Shown here in pieces: positions 45,582 through 53,534 of a stretch of DNA of 64,000 nucleotides. Both the position numbers and the translations under genes were made by a program. Within the stretch, counting starts at the first letter, position 1. Every line of letters starts with the position of its first letter. Source of the stretch: SHZI01 sp041396045 (GTDB taxonomy: Bacteria > Pseudomonadota > Gammaproteobacteria > Steroidobacterales > GCA-2729495); contig JAWKZI010000002.1 in NCBI GenBank assembly GCA_041396045.1, positions 62,001-126,000 on the forward strand, read 5' to 3'. The notes under the pieces were generated by a model. It did no database searches. It worked only from the letters and a program-made list of their open reading frames with translations, and was not told the DNA's origin.

Positions 45582-46532
45582 GTGAACCTGCCTACACCGC
45601 GTGCCGTCCGGGCCACTGCCGGCGAAGAAGAGGCGGGCCGACGGCTGGATAACTTCCTTCTGGGGCGGTTAAAGGGCGTTCCCCGCACCCATGTTTACCG
45701 GCTGATCCGCAGTGGCGAGGTGCGGGTGAACAGCGGTCCGAGCAAGGCCAGTTATCGGCTTGTGGCCGGGGACGTCGTGCGGATTCCACCGGTACGGCAG
45801 GCGGATGCCGTCAATGCACCACCGCCGAGTCGCGTTCGTGCCGACTGGATCGAGGCGCTGATCCTGCATGAAGACGCCAATCTGCTGGTATTGAACAAGC
45901 CATCAGGCCTTGCCGTGCATGGCGGCAGCGGCATCAGTCTGGGGGCAATCGAACTGCTGCGCGTGGTACGTGGACCACGTAATACGCTTGAGTTGGCTCA
46001 TCGGCTGGACCGGGACACGAGTGGCTGTCTGCTGATTGCCAAGCGTGCTTCGGCTCTGAGGAACCTGCACGCACAATTCCGCAATGGCAGTGTCGACAAG
46101 CGCTACCTCGCACTGCTGATTGGTCGCTGGTCGGGGCGGGCGCGGACGGTGGATGCCCCGCTGATTACGGACGAGCGAAGAGGCGGCGAGCGGCATGTTC
46201 GTGTGGACGCGGACGGCAAGCCCGCTGTCACGCACTTTGTGCCACTGGAGCGGTTCGATGCGGCGACGCTCGCCGACGTGCATCTGGACACCGGCCGCAC
46301 GCACCAGATTCGGGTGCATGCGGCCTCAATTGGCCATCCGGTAGCGGGAGACGAACGCTATGGTGGGACCGGCGTTTCGATCGTTGCAGAACTGGGCTTG
46401 AAGCGGCTCTTTCTGCACGCGCGGTCGCTGGTTTTTCGCTGTCCGGGAACGGACGAACCGCTGTCGGTGGAGGCGCCTCTTGGCGAGGATCTGACTGGTC
46501 CTCTGGAACGCCTGCGAGCCACTGGTGCATAG
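45582..46532 (+). CDS. rluC: 23S rRNA pseudouridine synthase RluC
   Basis: 316 residues. In the family it converts U955, U2504 and U2580 of 23S rRNA. An S4 RNA-binding domain (GRRLDNFLLGRLKGVPRTHVYRLI, VRVNSGPSKASY) is followed by the RluA-type core with LVLNKPSGLAVHGG, the catalytic Asp143 in HRLDRDTSGCLL, and TGRTHQIRVHAASIGHPVAGD. Assignment to RluC rather than RluD rests on divergence from rne. Stop is 28 bases before repeat copy C. Confidence 0.92.
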   Translation: MNLPTPRAVRATAGEEEAGRRLDNFLLGRLKGVPRTHVYRLIRSGEVRVNSGPSKASYRLVAGDVVRIPPVRQADAVNAPPPSRVRADWIEALILHEDANLLVLNKPSGLAVHGGSGISLGAIELLRVVRGPRNTLELAHRLDRDTSGCLLIAKRASALRNLHAQFRNGSVDKRYLALLIGRWSGRARTVDAPLITDERRGGERHVRVDADGKPAVTHFVPLERFDAATLADVHLDTGRTHQIRVHAASIGHPVAGDERYGGTGVSIVAELGLKRLFLHARSLVFRCPGTDEPLSVEAPLGEDLTGPLERLRATGA

Positions 46533-46560
46533 CATAGCGACTACAGGCTCGATCTCTGTT

Positions 46561-46737
46561 GCACTCCGTAGCCCGCGGCATCCTGGCGGAAATCCTTCCG
46601 CCTGGCGTGCGGCACGCCTCTTCGGCGGAAGGGACACCCGCCACGCTGCCGCTCGCTGTGGAGGTCATTGAACAACGCGATATCCCGACTCACCGACGGC
46701 ACGCGGGCTACAGAGTGCCATCCTATCCAGGTCGAGC
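46561..46737. repeat. Dispersed palindromic intergenic repeat, copy C
   Basis: Left end GCACTCCGTAGCCCGC (46561) and right end GCGGGCTACAGAGTGC (to 46718) are inverted repeats with one mismatch. The central stem CCTTCCGCC/GGCGGAAGG is perfect and encloses GGCGTGCGGCACGCC. From ACACCCGCCACGCTGCCGCT onward it follows copy A, including CCCGACTCACCGACGGCACG, and both share CAGGTCGAGC just outside the right end. It lies between rluC and the convergent maf gene. Confidence 0.87.
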
Positions 46738-46753
46738 AAGTCGGAAGCCACAG

Positions 46754-47386
46754 CTACGGGAGAGAGAGCAGGCAGACGCCGCGTTTTCTGAGCGCCTGGG
46801 CGAGCCAGATCAATGGCAGGCCCTGAATGGCCGTGGGGTCTTCACTGCTGAGGCGGTCCAGGAGCAGGACGCCGCGTTGCTCGGCCTTGAAGCTGCCGGC
46901 GCAATCTAGTGGCTGATCGGCAGCAACGTAGGCTTCGGCTTCCAGTCGGCTCATCCCGCGAAAGTGAGCGCGGGTCGTATCTACATACGTGAGTGGCGGG
47001 TTCCCGTCCGGACCTACCACGCAGACAGCAGTATGAAACTCCACGATATGGCCTGCGCAGCGCAGCAACTGGTCGACAGCACGCTCTGCCGTACCGGGTT
47101 TGCCCAGGGTTTCTTCATCCAGCGCCGCGACCTGGTCGCTGCCTACGATAATGGCGCCAGGATAGCGCTCGGCACCAGCTGTGGCCTTGAGCTTTGCCAG
47201 CCGTCGGGCAAGCTGTATCGGGGCTTCGCCGGGCTTGCGGGTTTCGTCGACTTTGGGTGCCATGGTCTCAAAGGCACTCAGTAGTCGGCCGAGTAGCTCG
47301 CGACGATAGGCTGACTGGGACGCCAGAACGACGATGGGAGCTTTTCCCGAAAGTGACCGGGAGGGTGCAGGGGCGGTCGGAGGCAT
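46754..47386 (-). CDS. maf: Maf-family nucleotide pyrophosphatase (YceF type)
   Basis: About 210 residues from ATG 47386 (MPPTAPAPSRS); the earlier in-frame ATG would overlap yceD. Hydrolyses non-canonical nucleotides; the YceF subgroup prefers 7-methyl-GTP. Seen: VLASQSAYRRELLGRL, KVDETRKPGEAP, IIVGSDQVAALD, KPGTAERAVDQLL and SSEDPTAIQGLPL. Divergent from yceD, as in the conserved group yceF/yceD-rpmF-plsX-fabH. Confidence 0.92.
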   Translation of the reverse strand: MPPTAPAPSRSLSGKAPIVVLASQSAYRRELLGRLLSAFETMAPKVDETRKPGEAPIQLARRLAKLKATAGAERYPGAIIVGSDQVAALDEETLGKPGTAERAVDQLLRCAGHIVEFHTAVCVVGPDGNPPLTYVDTTRAHFRGMSRLEAEAYVAADQPLDCAGSFKAEQRGVLLLDRLSSEDPTAIQGLPLIWLAQALRKRGVCLLSLP

Positions 47387-47456
47387 AGTTCTGTAGTACC
47401 AGGTGTTGGCCAGCAGCAGCGACTGAATTTTGACACATTCCGGCACGATACCTATC

Positions 47457-48008
47457 ATGCGAGCCGCAATGGTGGCGGGGCGTATCGGGTCGATGGAGCT
47501 CAAGGAGCTGGTGGCCCGGCAGGCTCCTGTTCACCTGGTGTTTCCCGTATCGACCTTGCCTCGGCTGGCAGCCTTGTTGCCTGCTGGCGAATCGGCCGCA
47601 TTCCGGACAGACGCCAGCCTGGATGTGGATATCAGCTTTGATGCGGGCCACGAAGGATATCCGCGCTTGGACCTCAGGGTGTCCGGAAAGGTACCGGTAG
47701 TCTGTCAACGATGTTTAAAGGCGTTGGCATGGCCGGTAAAGGTAGACGTGCAGTTGACGATGGTCGGCAGCAATACAGAAGCCAATACGCTGGCCGATCC
47801 GTTTGATACGGTACTGCTGGCAGATGGCGCACTGGAGACTGCTGACCTTGTGGAAGACGAGGTACTGGTAGCGCTGCCGCTGGTACCCAAGCATGCGGAT
47901 GCGGCCTGTGCGGGTCGCGACGTTTTAACCGAATCGAGCGAGACCCACCAGCCTATGGCCGGGCTTGCCGACCTGCTCCGTCGTAGTGATCGGCGGGGCC
48001 AAGAATGA
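47457..48008 (+). CDS. yceD: YceD (DUF177) 23S rRNA accumulation protein
   Basis: About 183 residues from ATG 47457; 47493 is an alternative. DUF177 proteins are needed for 23S rRNA processing or accumulation, by an unknown mechanism. Seen: the conserved CQRCLKALAWPVKVDVQL segment, an acidic middle (DLVEDEVLVALPLVPKH) and a final Cys-containing motif. It is followed 19 bases later by rpmF, the usual partner. Confidence 0.9.
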   Translation: MRAAMVAGRIGSMELKELVARQAPVHLVFPVSTLPRLAALLPAGESAAFRTDASLDVDISFDAGHEGYPRLDLRVSGKVPVVCQRCLKALAWPVKVDVQLTMVGSNTEANTLADPFDTVLLADGALETADLVEDEVLVALPLVPKHADAACAGRDVLTESSETHQPMAGLADLLRRSDRRGQE

Positions 48009-48027
48009 CTTTTTAAGGAGAGCTGCA

Positions 48028-48219
48028 ATGGCAGTACAAAAAAGCCGAGTCACCCCATCGCGCAAGGGCATGCGTCAGTCCCATGACAAGCTGAAAAGTC
48101 CGCCGATTTCCGTTGAGCCCACCAGCGGCGAGACGCATCGGCGCCATCACATCAGTGCCGATGGTTACTATCGTGGCAAGAAGGTGCTGGAAACGCGCGA
48201 CGACATCGACAACGATTAG
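48028..48219 (+). CDS. rpmF: 50S ribosomal protein L32
   Basis: 63 residues, ATG 48028 with AAGGAG ten bases upstream. Sequence AVQKSRVTPSRKGMRQSHD, then SGETHRRHHIS, DGYYRGKKV, is typical L32 without the zinc-binding Cys pairs found in some bacteria. A longer in-frame reading from 47965 lies inside yceD and is rejected. Confidence 0.97.
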   Translation: MAVQKSRVTPSRKGMRQSHDKLKSPPISVEPTSGETHRRHHISADGYYRGKKVLETRDDIDND

Positions 48220-48237
48220 CCGGTAACATGCCTCGGC

Positions 48238-49259
48238 ATGGCGTCAATGACCGCTGAGGAAACGACAATCGCTGTAGACGCCATGAGCGGTGATGGCGGA
48301 GCGGATGTTTGTGTCCCGGCTTCAATCGAATTCGTACGTCGACAGTCGGGCGTGCGGATCTTGCTCGTTGGTCAATCCAGCGTTCTGCAGACCATTGCTG
48401 CGGCTTCTGGCGGCTTGCCCCGAACGGTTGTAATTCACGACGCCAGCCAGATCGTGGCCATGGACGAACCCCGGCCGAAGCCATGCGCAAGAAGAAGGAC
48501 TCGTCCATGCGGGTGGCTGTCGACCTTGTAAAGAACGGCAAGGCCCAGGCCTGCGTGAGTGCCGGCAATACCGGCGCACTCATGGCCACTGCGCATTTTG
48601 TGCTGAAAATGCTTCCGGGCATTGAGCGACCGGCAATCATGGGGCGGCTGCCGACTCGCCATGGCACCATTTACATGCTTGACCTGGGCGCCAATGCCGA
48701 TTGCACGTCGGAACAGCTTTACCAGTTTGCCGTAATGGGCTCCGTTGTTGCGCGCGTTACTGAAGCCATAGACCGGCCGCGGATCGGCTTGCTCAACATC
48801 GGAGAAGAAGAGATCAAGGGTAACGACACCGTCAAGCAGGCAGCAGTGCGCCTGGCTGCCAGTGGGCTGAATTACGTGGGCTACGTCGAGGCTGATGCAA
48901 TTCAGGACGACCGTGCGGACGTCGTTGTCTGCGATGGATTCAGCGGCAACGTCGCTTTGAAGTCCATGGAAGGCACCGCCAAACTGATCCGGCATTTCCT
49001 TGAGCAGGAGTTTCGGACCGGGCTGTATGGTCGGCTGGCAGGCCTGGTTTCCTGGCCCGTGTTGAACTCCCTTGGTCGTCGACTCGACCCACGACGCTAC
49101 AACGGCGCCAGTCTGGTCGGTCTGAACGGCATCGTGGTCAAGAGTCACGGTGGCGCCGACAGTCTGGCCTTCCAGCAAGCCATTTCCGTGGCGCGGGTCG
49201 AAGCAGAAAAGCGGGTTCCGGACCTGATCCGCGTGTTGTTGAGTGAGCAGGTCGCATGA
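48238..49259 (+). CDS. plsX: Phosphate acyltransferase PlsX, frameshifted
   Basis: Makes acyl-phosphate from acyl-ACP for phospholipid synthesis. The first frame has TIAVDAMSGDGGADVCVPAS and VRILLVGQ; after a missing C near 48471 (PPAEAMRKKKDSSMRVAVDL) the second has ACVSAGNTGALMATAHFVL, MLDLGANADC, NIGEEEIKGND, VCDGFSGNVALKSMEG and VGLNGIVVKSHG. Essential in the pathway, so the break is read as an error. ATG 48238; the stop overlaps the fabH ATG. Confidence 0.94.
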
Positions 49260-50224
49260 CGTACTCACGTATCGCCGGCACCGGCAGTTACTTGCCGGAA
49301 AGAATTCTGACCAATCGCGAACTTGAGTCTCTCGTCGACACCACAGAGGAGTGGATTACCACTCGCACAGGTATCGAGCGACGACATATAGCGGCCGACA
49401 ACCAGGCCACCAGCGATCTGGCAGAGCTGGCCGCCCGGCAGGCAATGGATGCTGCGGGCGTCACCGCAGCAGACATTGACTTCCTGGTTGTCGGCACGAC
49501 CACGCCGGATCTGGTTTTCCCCAACGTCGGTTGTCTGGTGCAGCGACGGCTGGGCATTCCGCCGTGCCCGGCCTTCAGCATCGAGGCGGCGTGCAGCAGC
49601 TTCATGTACTCGCTGAGCATGGCCGATCGTTTTGTTGCCAGCGGTGCTGCAAAGTGTGCGCTGGTTATCGGTGCCGAAACCCTGTCACGCATTGTTGACT
49701 GGGAAGATCGATCAACCTGCATCCTGTTTGGCGATGGTGCTGGTGCCGTGGTGCTCAAGCCGGCTGAAGAGCCCGGCATCCTCTCGTGTCATCTGGGTGC
49801 CGACGGCAAGTATGGCGACCTTCTGTATCACCCCTACGGCACGTCGAAACCACAGCGGCCCGGAGACCTGGAACGACCCTATATCCAGATGAAGGGCAAC
49901 GAAGTTTTCAAGGTAGCCGTCAGAACCCTGGAGGGAATGGTCGACCAGACGCTGGCAGCAAATGGGCTGGACCGGTCGGCAGTCGACTGGCTGGTGCCGC
50001 ACCAGGCCAACATCCGCATCATCCAGTCAATGGCACGCCGGCTTGGCATGGGTATGGATAAAGTCGTGCTCACATTGCAGGACCATGGCAACACGTCGGC
50101 GGCCTCGGTACCCATGGCGCTGGATGTCGCAGTTCGCGATGGCCGGATAAAGCGCGGGGAACTGCTGCTGCTGGAGGCTTTCGGCGGCGGCCTCACGTGG
50201 GGCTCTGCCCTCGTGCGTTTCTGA
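49256..50224 (+). CDS. fabH: 3-oxoacyl-ACP synthase III FabH
   Basis: 322 residues. Starts fatty acid synthesis by condensing acetyl-CoA with malonyl-ACP. Catalytic triad seen: Cys113 in EAACSSFMYSL, His in LVPHQANIRI and Asn in DHGNTSAASV. Also WITTRTGIERRHIA near the N-terminus. It overlaps plsX. The usual downstream fabD-fabG-acpP-fabF are not present here; an L,D-transpeptidase follows. Confidence 0.96.
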   Translation: MTYSRIAGTGSYLPERILTNRELESLVDTTEEWITTRTGIERRHIAADNQATSDLAELAARQAMDAAGVTAADIDFLVVGTTTPDLVFPNVGCLVQRRLGIPPCPAFSIEAACSSFMYSLSMADRFVASGAAKCALVIGAETLSRIVDWEDRSTCILFGDGAGAVVLKPAEEPGILSCHLGADGKYGDLLYHPYGTSKPQRPGDLERPYIQMKGNEVFKVAVRTLEGMVDQTLAANGLDRSAVDWLVPHQANIRIIQSMARRLGMGMDKVVLTLQDHGNTSAASVPMALDVAVRDGRIKRGELLLLEAFGGGLTWGSALVRF

Positions 50225-50400
50225 GCGGATCCCTGCCCACATTGCGGCACACAAACGCTGCTCACCACTATTGAAAATGGAACCGGATGTGGTTCTGCCG
50301 GTCATATGGGTGTAGCGGAGCTTTTGCTGAATTTGCCCGCTATGCTGTTTATTCCACCGACATGCTGCGGGATCATTGCCCCGCCCCCTGGAGCCTTTTG

Positions 50401-51402
50401 ATGCGAGCGCAGTTGATGCCAAAGCCATTACCGACCAATCCGGCCACTGTGGTGGCCGGTCTGATGGGGATTTTGCTGGTCACTGTCGGACTAATGCTGC
50501 CGTCTCTGGTGCAGGCATCCGCAGATACATTTGCCCTGGCACCGGATACTCAGGTTGTTGGTGAAGTCAGTACGGTAACGGCGACCCACGAAGAAACCCT
50601 GACGGATATTGCCCGCATCCAGGGCCTGGGTTACGAGGAAATTGTCTGGGCCAATCCAGGCGTCGATATCTGGCTGCCGGGCGAGGGTACGTCTGTCATC
50701 CTGCCGAAGCGCTACATCCTGCCGGGGACGCAACGTGATGGTGTGGTCGTGAACATTGCCGAGTACCGCCTGTACCACTACTTCAAGAAAAACGGCCAGC
50801 AGATGGTCTCGACGTTTCCGATCAGTATCGGACGCATGGACTGGTCGACCCCGATTGGCCGCTGGAGCGTCACTGCCAAGCAGAAAGATCCCGCATGGTA
50901 TCCGCCGGAGTCGATCCGCAAGGAGCATCTGGAGGATGGTCGGGGATTTCTTCCCAGGGTTGTACCTGCGGGTCCGGACAATCCACTCGGGCAGTACGCC
51001 ATGCGGCTCAGTGCCAGCGGCTATCTGATTCACGGTACCAACCGGCCGGTCGGAGTGGGCATGCAGGTAACCCATGGTTGTATCCGGATGTACCCTGAAG
51101 ATATTGAATGGCTTTTCCCGCAGGTGCCGGTCAACTCGCCAGTGACGATCATGAACCAGCCCTACAAGTTCGGTTGGTCGGGCAACGACCTCTTTCTGGA
51201 AGTCAACCCGCCTCTGGACGATGATCACACCACGCGTGATCGGGAGATGACGGCACTCACCGAGCAATATGTATTGGTGACGCGTGATCGTCCTGCCCGG
51301 GTCGACTGGCAGGCCGTAGAGGAAGCCTACCGGCGCAAGGACGGCATTCCGGTACGTGTCGGTACGGGACTTGATGTGGCGCAGTCAGCCGCCAGCGACT
51401 GA
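50401..51402 (+). CDS. L,D-transpeptidase with LysM-like domain (ErfK/YbiS type)
   Basis: 333 residues. Signal peptide (VVAGLMGILLVTVGLMLPSLVQASA), a LysM-like part (ATHEETLTDIARIQGLGYEEI, NPGVDIWLPGEG), and the YkuD domain: VVVNIAEYRLYHYF, FPISIGRMDWSTPIGRWSV, LIHGTNRPVGVGMQVTHGCIRM with the nucleophile Cys. In E. coli such enzymes (ErfK, YbiS, YcfS) link Lpp to peptidoglycan. An Lpp-type gene lies directly convergent downstream, across a shared terminator. The ATG at 50401 is chosen for the signal peptide; earlier in-frame starts exist. Confidence 0.93.
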   Translation: MRAQLMPKPLPTNPATVVAGLMGILLVTVGLMLPSLVQASADTFALAPDTQVVGEVSTVTATHEETLTDIARIQGLGYEEIVWANPGVDIWLPGEGTSVILPKRYILPGTQRDGVVVNIAEYRLYHYFKKNGQQMVSTFPISIGRMDWSTPIGRWSVTAKQKDPAWYPPESIRKEHLEDGRGFLPRVVPAGPDNPLGQYAMRLSASGYLIHGTNRPVGVGMQVTHGCIRMYPEDIEWLFPQVPVNSPVTIMNQPYKFGWSGNDLFLEVNPPLDDDHTTRDREMTALTEQYVLVTRDRPARVDWQAVEEAYRRKDGIPVRVGTGLDVAQSAASD

Positions 51403-51434
51403 CGCGACACACCTGCAGGCAGCAAATTCGGGAT

Positions 51435-51467
51435 AAAAAAAAGCCGCAGCAACTGCTGCGGCTTTTT
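51435..51467. terminator. Bidirectional intrinsic terminator
   Basis: AAAAAGCCGCAGCA, two-base loop AC, TGCTGCGGCTTTTT: a GC stem flanked by A on one side and T on the other, so it can end transcripts from both sides. It serves the L,D-transpeptidase on the plus strand and the Lpp-type gene on the minus strand. Confidence 0.92.
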
Positions 51468-51511
51468 CAAACGGTCTCCTCATACAGGAGGCAAAGCGTT
51501 AACCAGCCTGA

Positions 51512-51817
51512 TTACTTGGCCTGGCTGCGCTTGAACATCCGGTCGATCTTCTCATTGGTCGCGTCACAGCAGGACTGGGACTGATTGGCAGCATTCAGTG
51601 CCTGGTTGGCCGTGCTCTGGGCACCGGAAGCTGTCTGCTTGGCCTCGGAAGCAGCGGCACCGGCTGCATCAGCGGCCGACTTGGCAGCGGAAGCATCGGC
51701 AGCGACGCGATCCATACGGGCGGAGAGTTCATCGAGCTTGGTGGTGGACGAGCAACCGGCCGCGACAACCATCGCTAATGCCAGTGCGCTCGCCTGAAGA
51801 GCGGTTTTGATATTCAT
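51512..51817 (-). CDS. Lpp/OprI-type outer-membrane lipoprotein
   Basis: 101 residues from ATG 51817, preceded by AAGGA. Lipobox VVAAGC puts the lipidated Cys at residue 22. The mature part is an Ala-rich coiled coil with heptads (LDELSARMDRVAADASAAK, EAKQTASGAQSTANQALNAAN), like Pseudomonas OprI and E. coli Lpp, and ends in Lys (RSQAK), the residue joined to diaminopimelate in bound Lpp. Unusual: a Cys pair (83-84, SQSCCDATNEK) near the C-terminus. An in-frame extension to 51937 has no signal features. Convergent with an L,D-transpeptidase. Confidence 0.88.
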   Translation of the reverse strand: MNIKTALQASALALAMVVAAGCSSTTKLDELSARMDRVAADASAAKSAADAAGAAASEAKQTASGAQSTANQALNAANQSQSCCDATNEKIDRMFKRSQAK

Positions 51818-52155
51818 GTTTATAAAGTCCTTACACAACAGATTGATGGTAAACAACACACCCGGAATAGCAGTTGCCGAGACTAGTAGAAACCACCATA
51901 GGGTGGTTCCAGCGGAAAATGATGAACGAATAAACATTAAATCGCAATCTGATGCTATTCAGTGGGTGTTCATCCGGCAGTTGTCTTTAGCTATCGCATC
52001 CGGTAATCGCACCTCGTTGTCGAGAGGGAGCGCACCGGGTGATCCATGCGATGCGCTACCCGAACTGACTGCCGGGCGTGTTTCATCATCATGAAGTGAT
52101 GCTTCCGGTTGTTGGGCTGAGCAGACTTACGGCTGGGCTTGCGGCTGGCAACGAC
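51818..52155. other. Leader of the Lpp-type gene and gap to lexA
   Basis: Together with the LexA sites this makes a 382-base gap with no gene. It contains a perfect inverted repeat AACCACC-ATAG-GGTGGTT at 51891-51908, about 75-90 bases before the lipoprotein start, probably a hairpin in that mRNA leader. The lipoprotein promoter should lie further right; no clear consensus was found. Confidence 0.5.
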
Positions 52156-52189
52156 CTGTATATACTCCCAGTCCTGTACAAACATACAG
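52156..52189 (+). promoter_or_regulatory. Two LexA operators upstream of lexA
   Basis: CTGTACAAACATACAG at 52174-52189 is a perfect CTGT-N8-ACAG LexA site, 10 bases before the lexA ATG. Two bases upstream, CTGTATATACTCCCAG at 52156-52171 matches except for CCAG in the right half. The latter also contains TATACT (52161-52166), a likely -10 with TTGCGG 16 bases upstream. This tandem layout matches autoregulated lexA promoters and would put the whole downstream operon under SOS control. Confidence 0.87.
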
Positions 52190-52199
52190 GTATTCAGGC

Positions 52200-52850
52200 A
52201 TGGTTTCCGGCAGCAATCTGACGGCCAGACAGGCTGAAATTCTTCAGCTTATTCAGCAATTTATAGAAACAACCGGGATGCCCCCGACGCGAGCCGAAAT
52301 AGCCCGGTCACTGGGCTTCCGGTCTGCCAATGCCGCCGAGGAGCATTTGCGGGCCTTGCAGCGCAAGGGCGTGATTGAACTCCTGTCCGGCACCTCGCGA
52401 GGGATCCGTCTTCTGGATAACGAGCTTGCGGATACTTCGTTTTCCGGAAATGAGGATGGTTTGCCTCTGATCGGCAGGGTGGCAGCTGGCCAACCCATTC
52501 TGGCCACCGAACATATAGAGGCCCGCTATCGCGTGGATCTTGCGCTGTTTACGCCGAGGCCTCATTACCTGCTGCGCGTCCAAGGCATGAGCATGCGCGA
52601 TGCCGGCATTCTCGATGGTGATCTGGTGGCAGTCTGTCGCCAGCCCGATGTGCGTAATGGCCAGATCGTGGTTGCGCGGCTTGAAGAGGAAGTGACCGTC
52701 AAGCGCTATCGTCAGGCGGGCACGATGGTCACGTTGTTGCCTCAGAACCCGGACTACCAGCCCATCAAGGTTGATTTGAAGACTCAGCACCTGGTGATTG
52801 AAGGTGTAGTCGTCGGCGTTATTCGCAATGGCATGTCGGCCGCTGCCTGA
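52200..52850 (+). CDS. lexA: SOS repressor LexA
   Basis: 216 residues. Represses SOS genes and self-cleaves with RecA. N-terminal winged helix (LTARQAEILQLIQQFIETTGMPPTRAEIA, FRSANAAEEHLRAL), cleavage site Ala96-Gly97 (VAAGQP), catalytic Ser131 in VQGMSMRDAGI and Lys168 in VTVKRY. First gene of the lexA-imuA-imuB-dnaE2 cassette; its 3' end overlaps imuA by 23 bases. Confidence 0.97.
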   Translation: MVSGSNLTARQAEILQLIQQFIETTGMPPTRAEIARSLGFRSANAAEEHLRALQRKGVIELLSGTSRGIRLLDNELADTSFSGNEDGLPLIGRVAAGQPILATEHIEARYRVDLALFTPRPHYLLRVQGMSMRDAGILDGDLVAVCRQPDVRNGQIVVARLEEEVTVKRYRQAGTMVTLLPQNPDYQPIKVDLKTQHLVIEGVVVGVIRNGMSAAA

Positions 52851-53472
52851 TCAAGCGGATAACCAGCATGTTGCTGGCGCTCGCGTATCCAGCGGTTATG
52901 CGGCGCTTGATAAATTGCTCGGTGGTGGTTGGCCGCTCGGGATGCTCACTGAATTACTGGTTCCGGCCCGCGGCGGCGCTGAGCTGGGATTGCTATGCCC
53001 GGTGCTGGCGCAACTCACCCGGTCTACGGCTGTCGTTCCCCCTGTTGCTTCAGGCACGGCTACCGGCTGGGTTCTCCTGATTGCGCCACCCTGGATTCCC
53101 TATGCCCCGGGACTTTGTGCGCAGGGGCTGGCGCTGAACCGCGTACTGATCGTTCGGGTCCGACAGCCGCTGGAGATGCTGTGGGCGATGGAAGAAGTCC
53201 TGCGGTCGGGTGCCTGTGCTGGCGTGATTGCATGGGCTGGTACAACCGCAATTGAGCGCATGGGTCGTTTCCTGTTGCAGCGCCTGCATCTTCTGGCCTG
53301 TCAGCAAAGTATCTGGGCCGTACTTGTTCGCGCAGCACACTGTCGTCGGGAGCGATCCGCGGCTCGCTTGCGACTACAGCTGCAGTGCCCGTTGCCAACA
53401 ACCCTGCAGATCGAAGTTTTCAGAAACCACAGGCAGCCCACAGGAACCATCACCGTCGAACGTCGTTTTTAG
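52828..53472 (+). CDS. imuA: Translesion synthesis accessory protein ImuA
   Basis: 214 residues. RecA-like protein of the mutasome; in other bacteria ImuA works with ImuB and DnaE2 in damage-induced mutagenesis. Seen: SSGYAALDKLLGGGWPLGMLTELL, a degenerate P-loop (VPARGGAELGLL) and a RecA-like VLIVRVRQPLEMLWAMEEVLRSGACAGVIAW. The start overlaps lexA; imuB begins 62 bases after its stop. Confidence 0.9.
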   Translation: MACRPLPDQADNQHVAGARVSSGYAALDKLLGGGWPLGMLTELLVPARGGAELGLLCPVLAQLTRSTAVVPPVASGTATGWVLLIAPPWIPYAPGLCAQGLALNRVLIVRVRQPLEMLWAMEEVLRSGACAGVIAWAGTTAIERMGRFLLQRLHLLACQQSIWAVLVRAAHCRRERSAARLRLQLQCPLPTTLQIEVFRNHRQPTGTITVERRF

Positions 53473-53534
53473 CCGCCAACCCATCCACCAGCACTGCACG
53501 GAAGTCACCGTAAAGAAGTGGCACAACCACAAAC

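Noticed and set aside
45103..45585. 160-residue open frame in the rne-rluC gap
   Set aside because: No motif, no convincing ribosome site, and it overlaps both the rne start and the rluC start; better explained as leader sequence.
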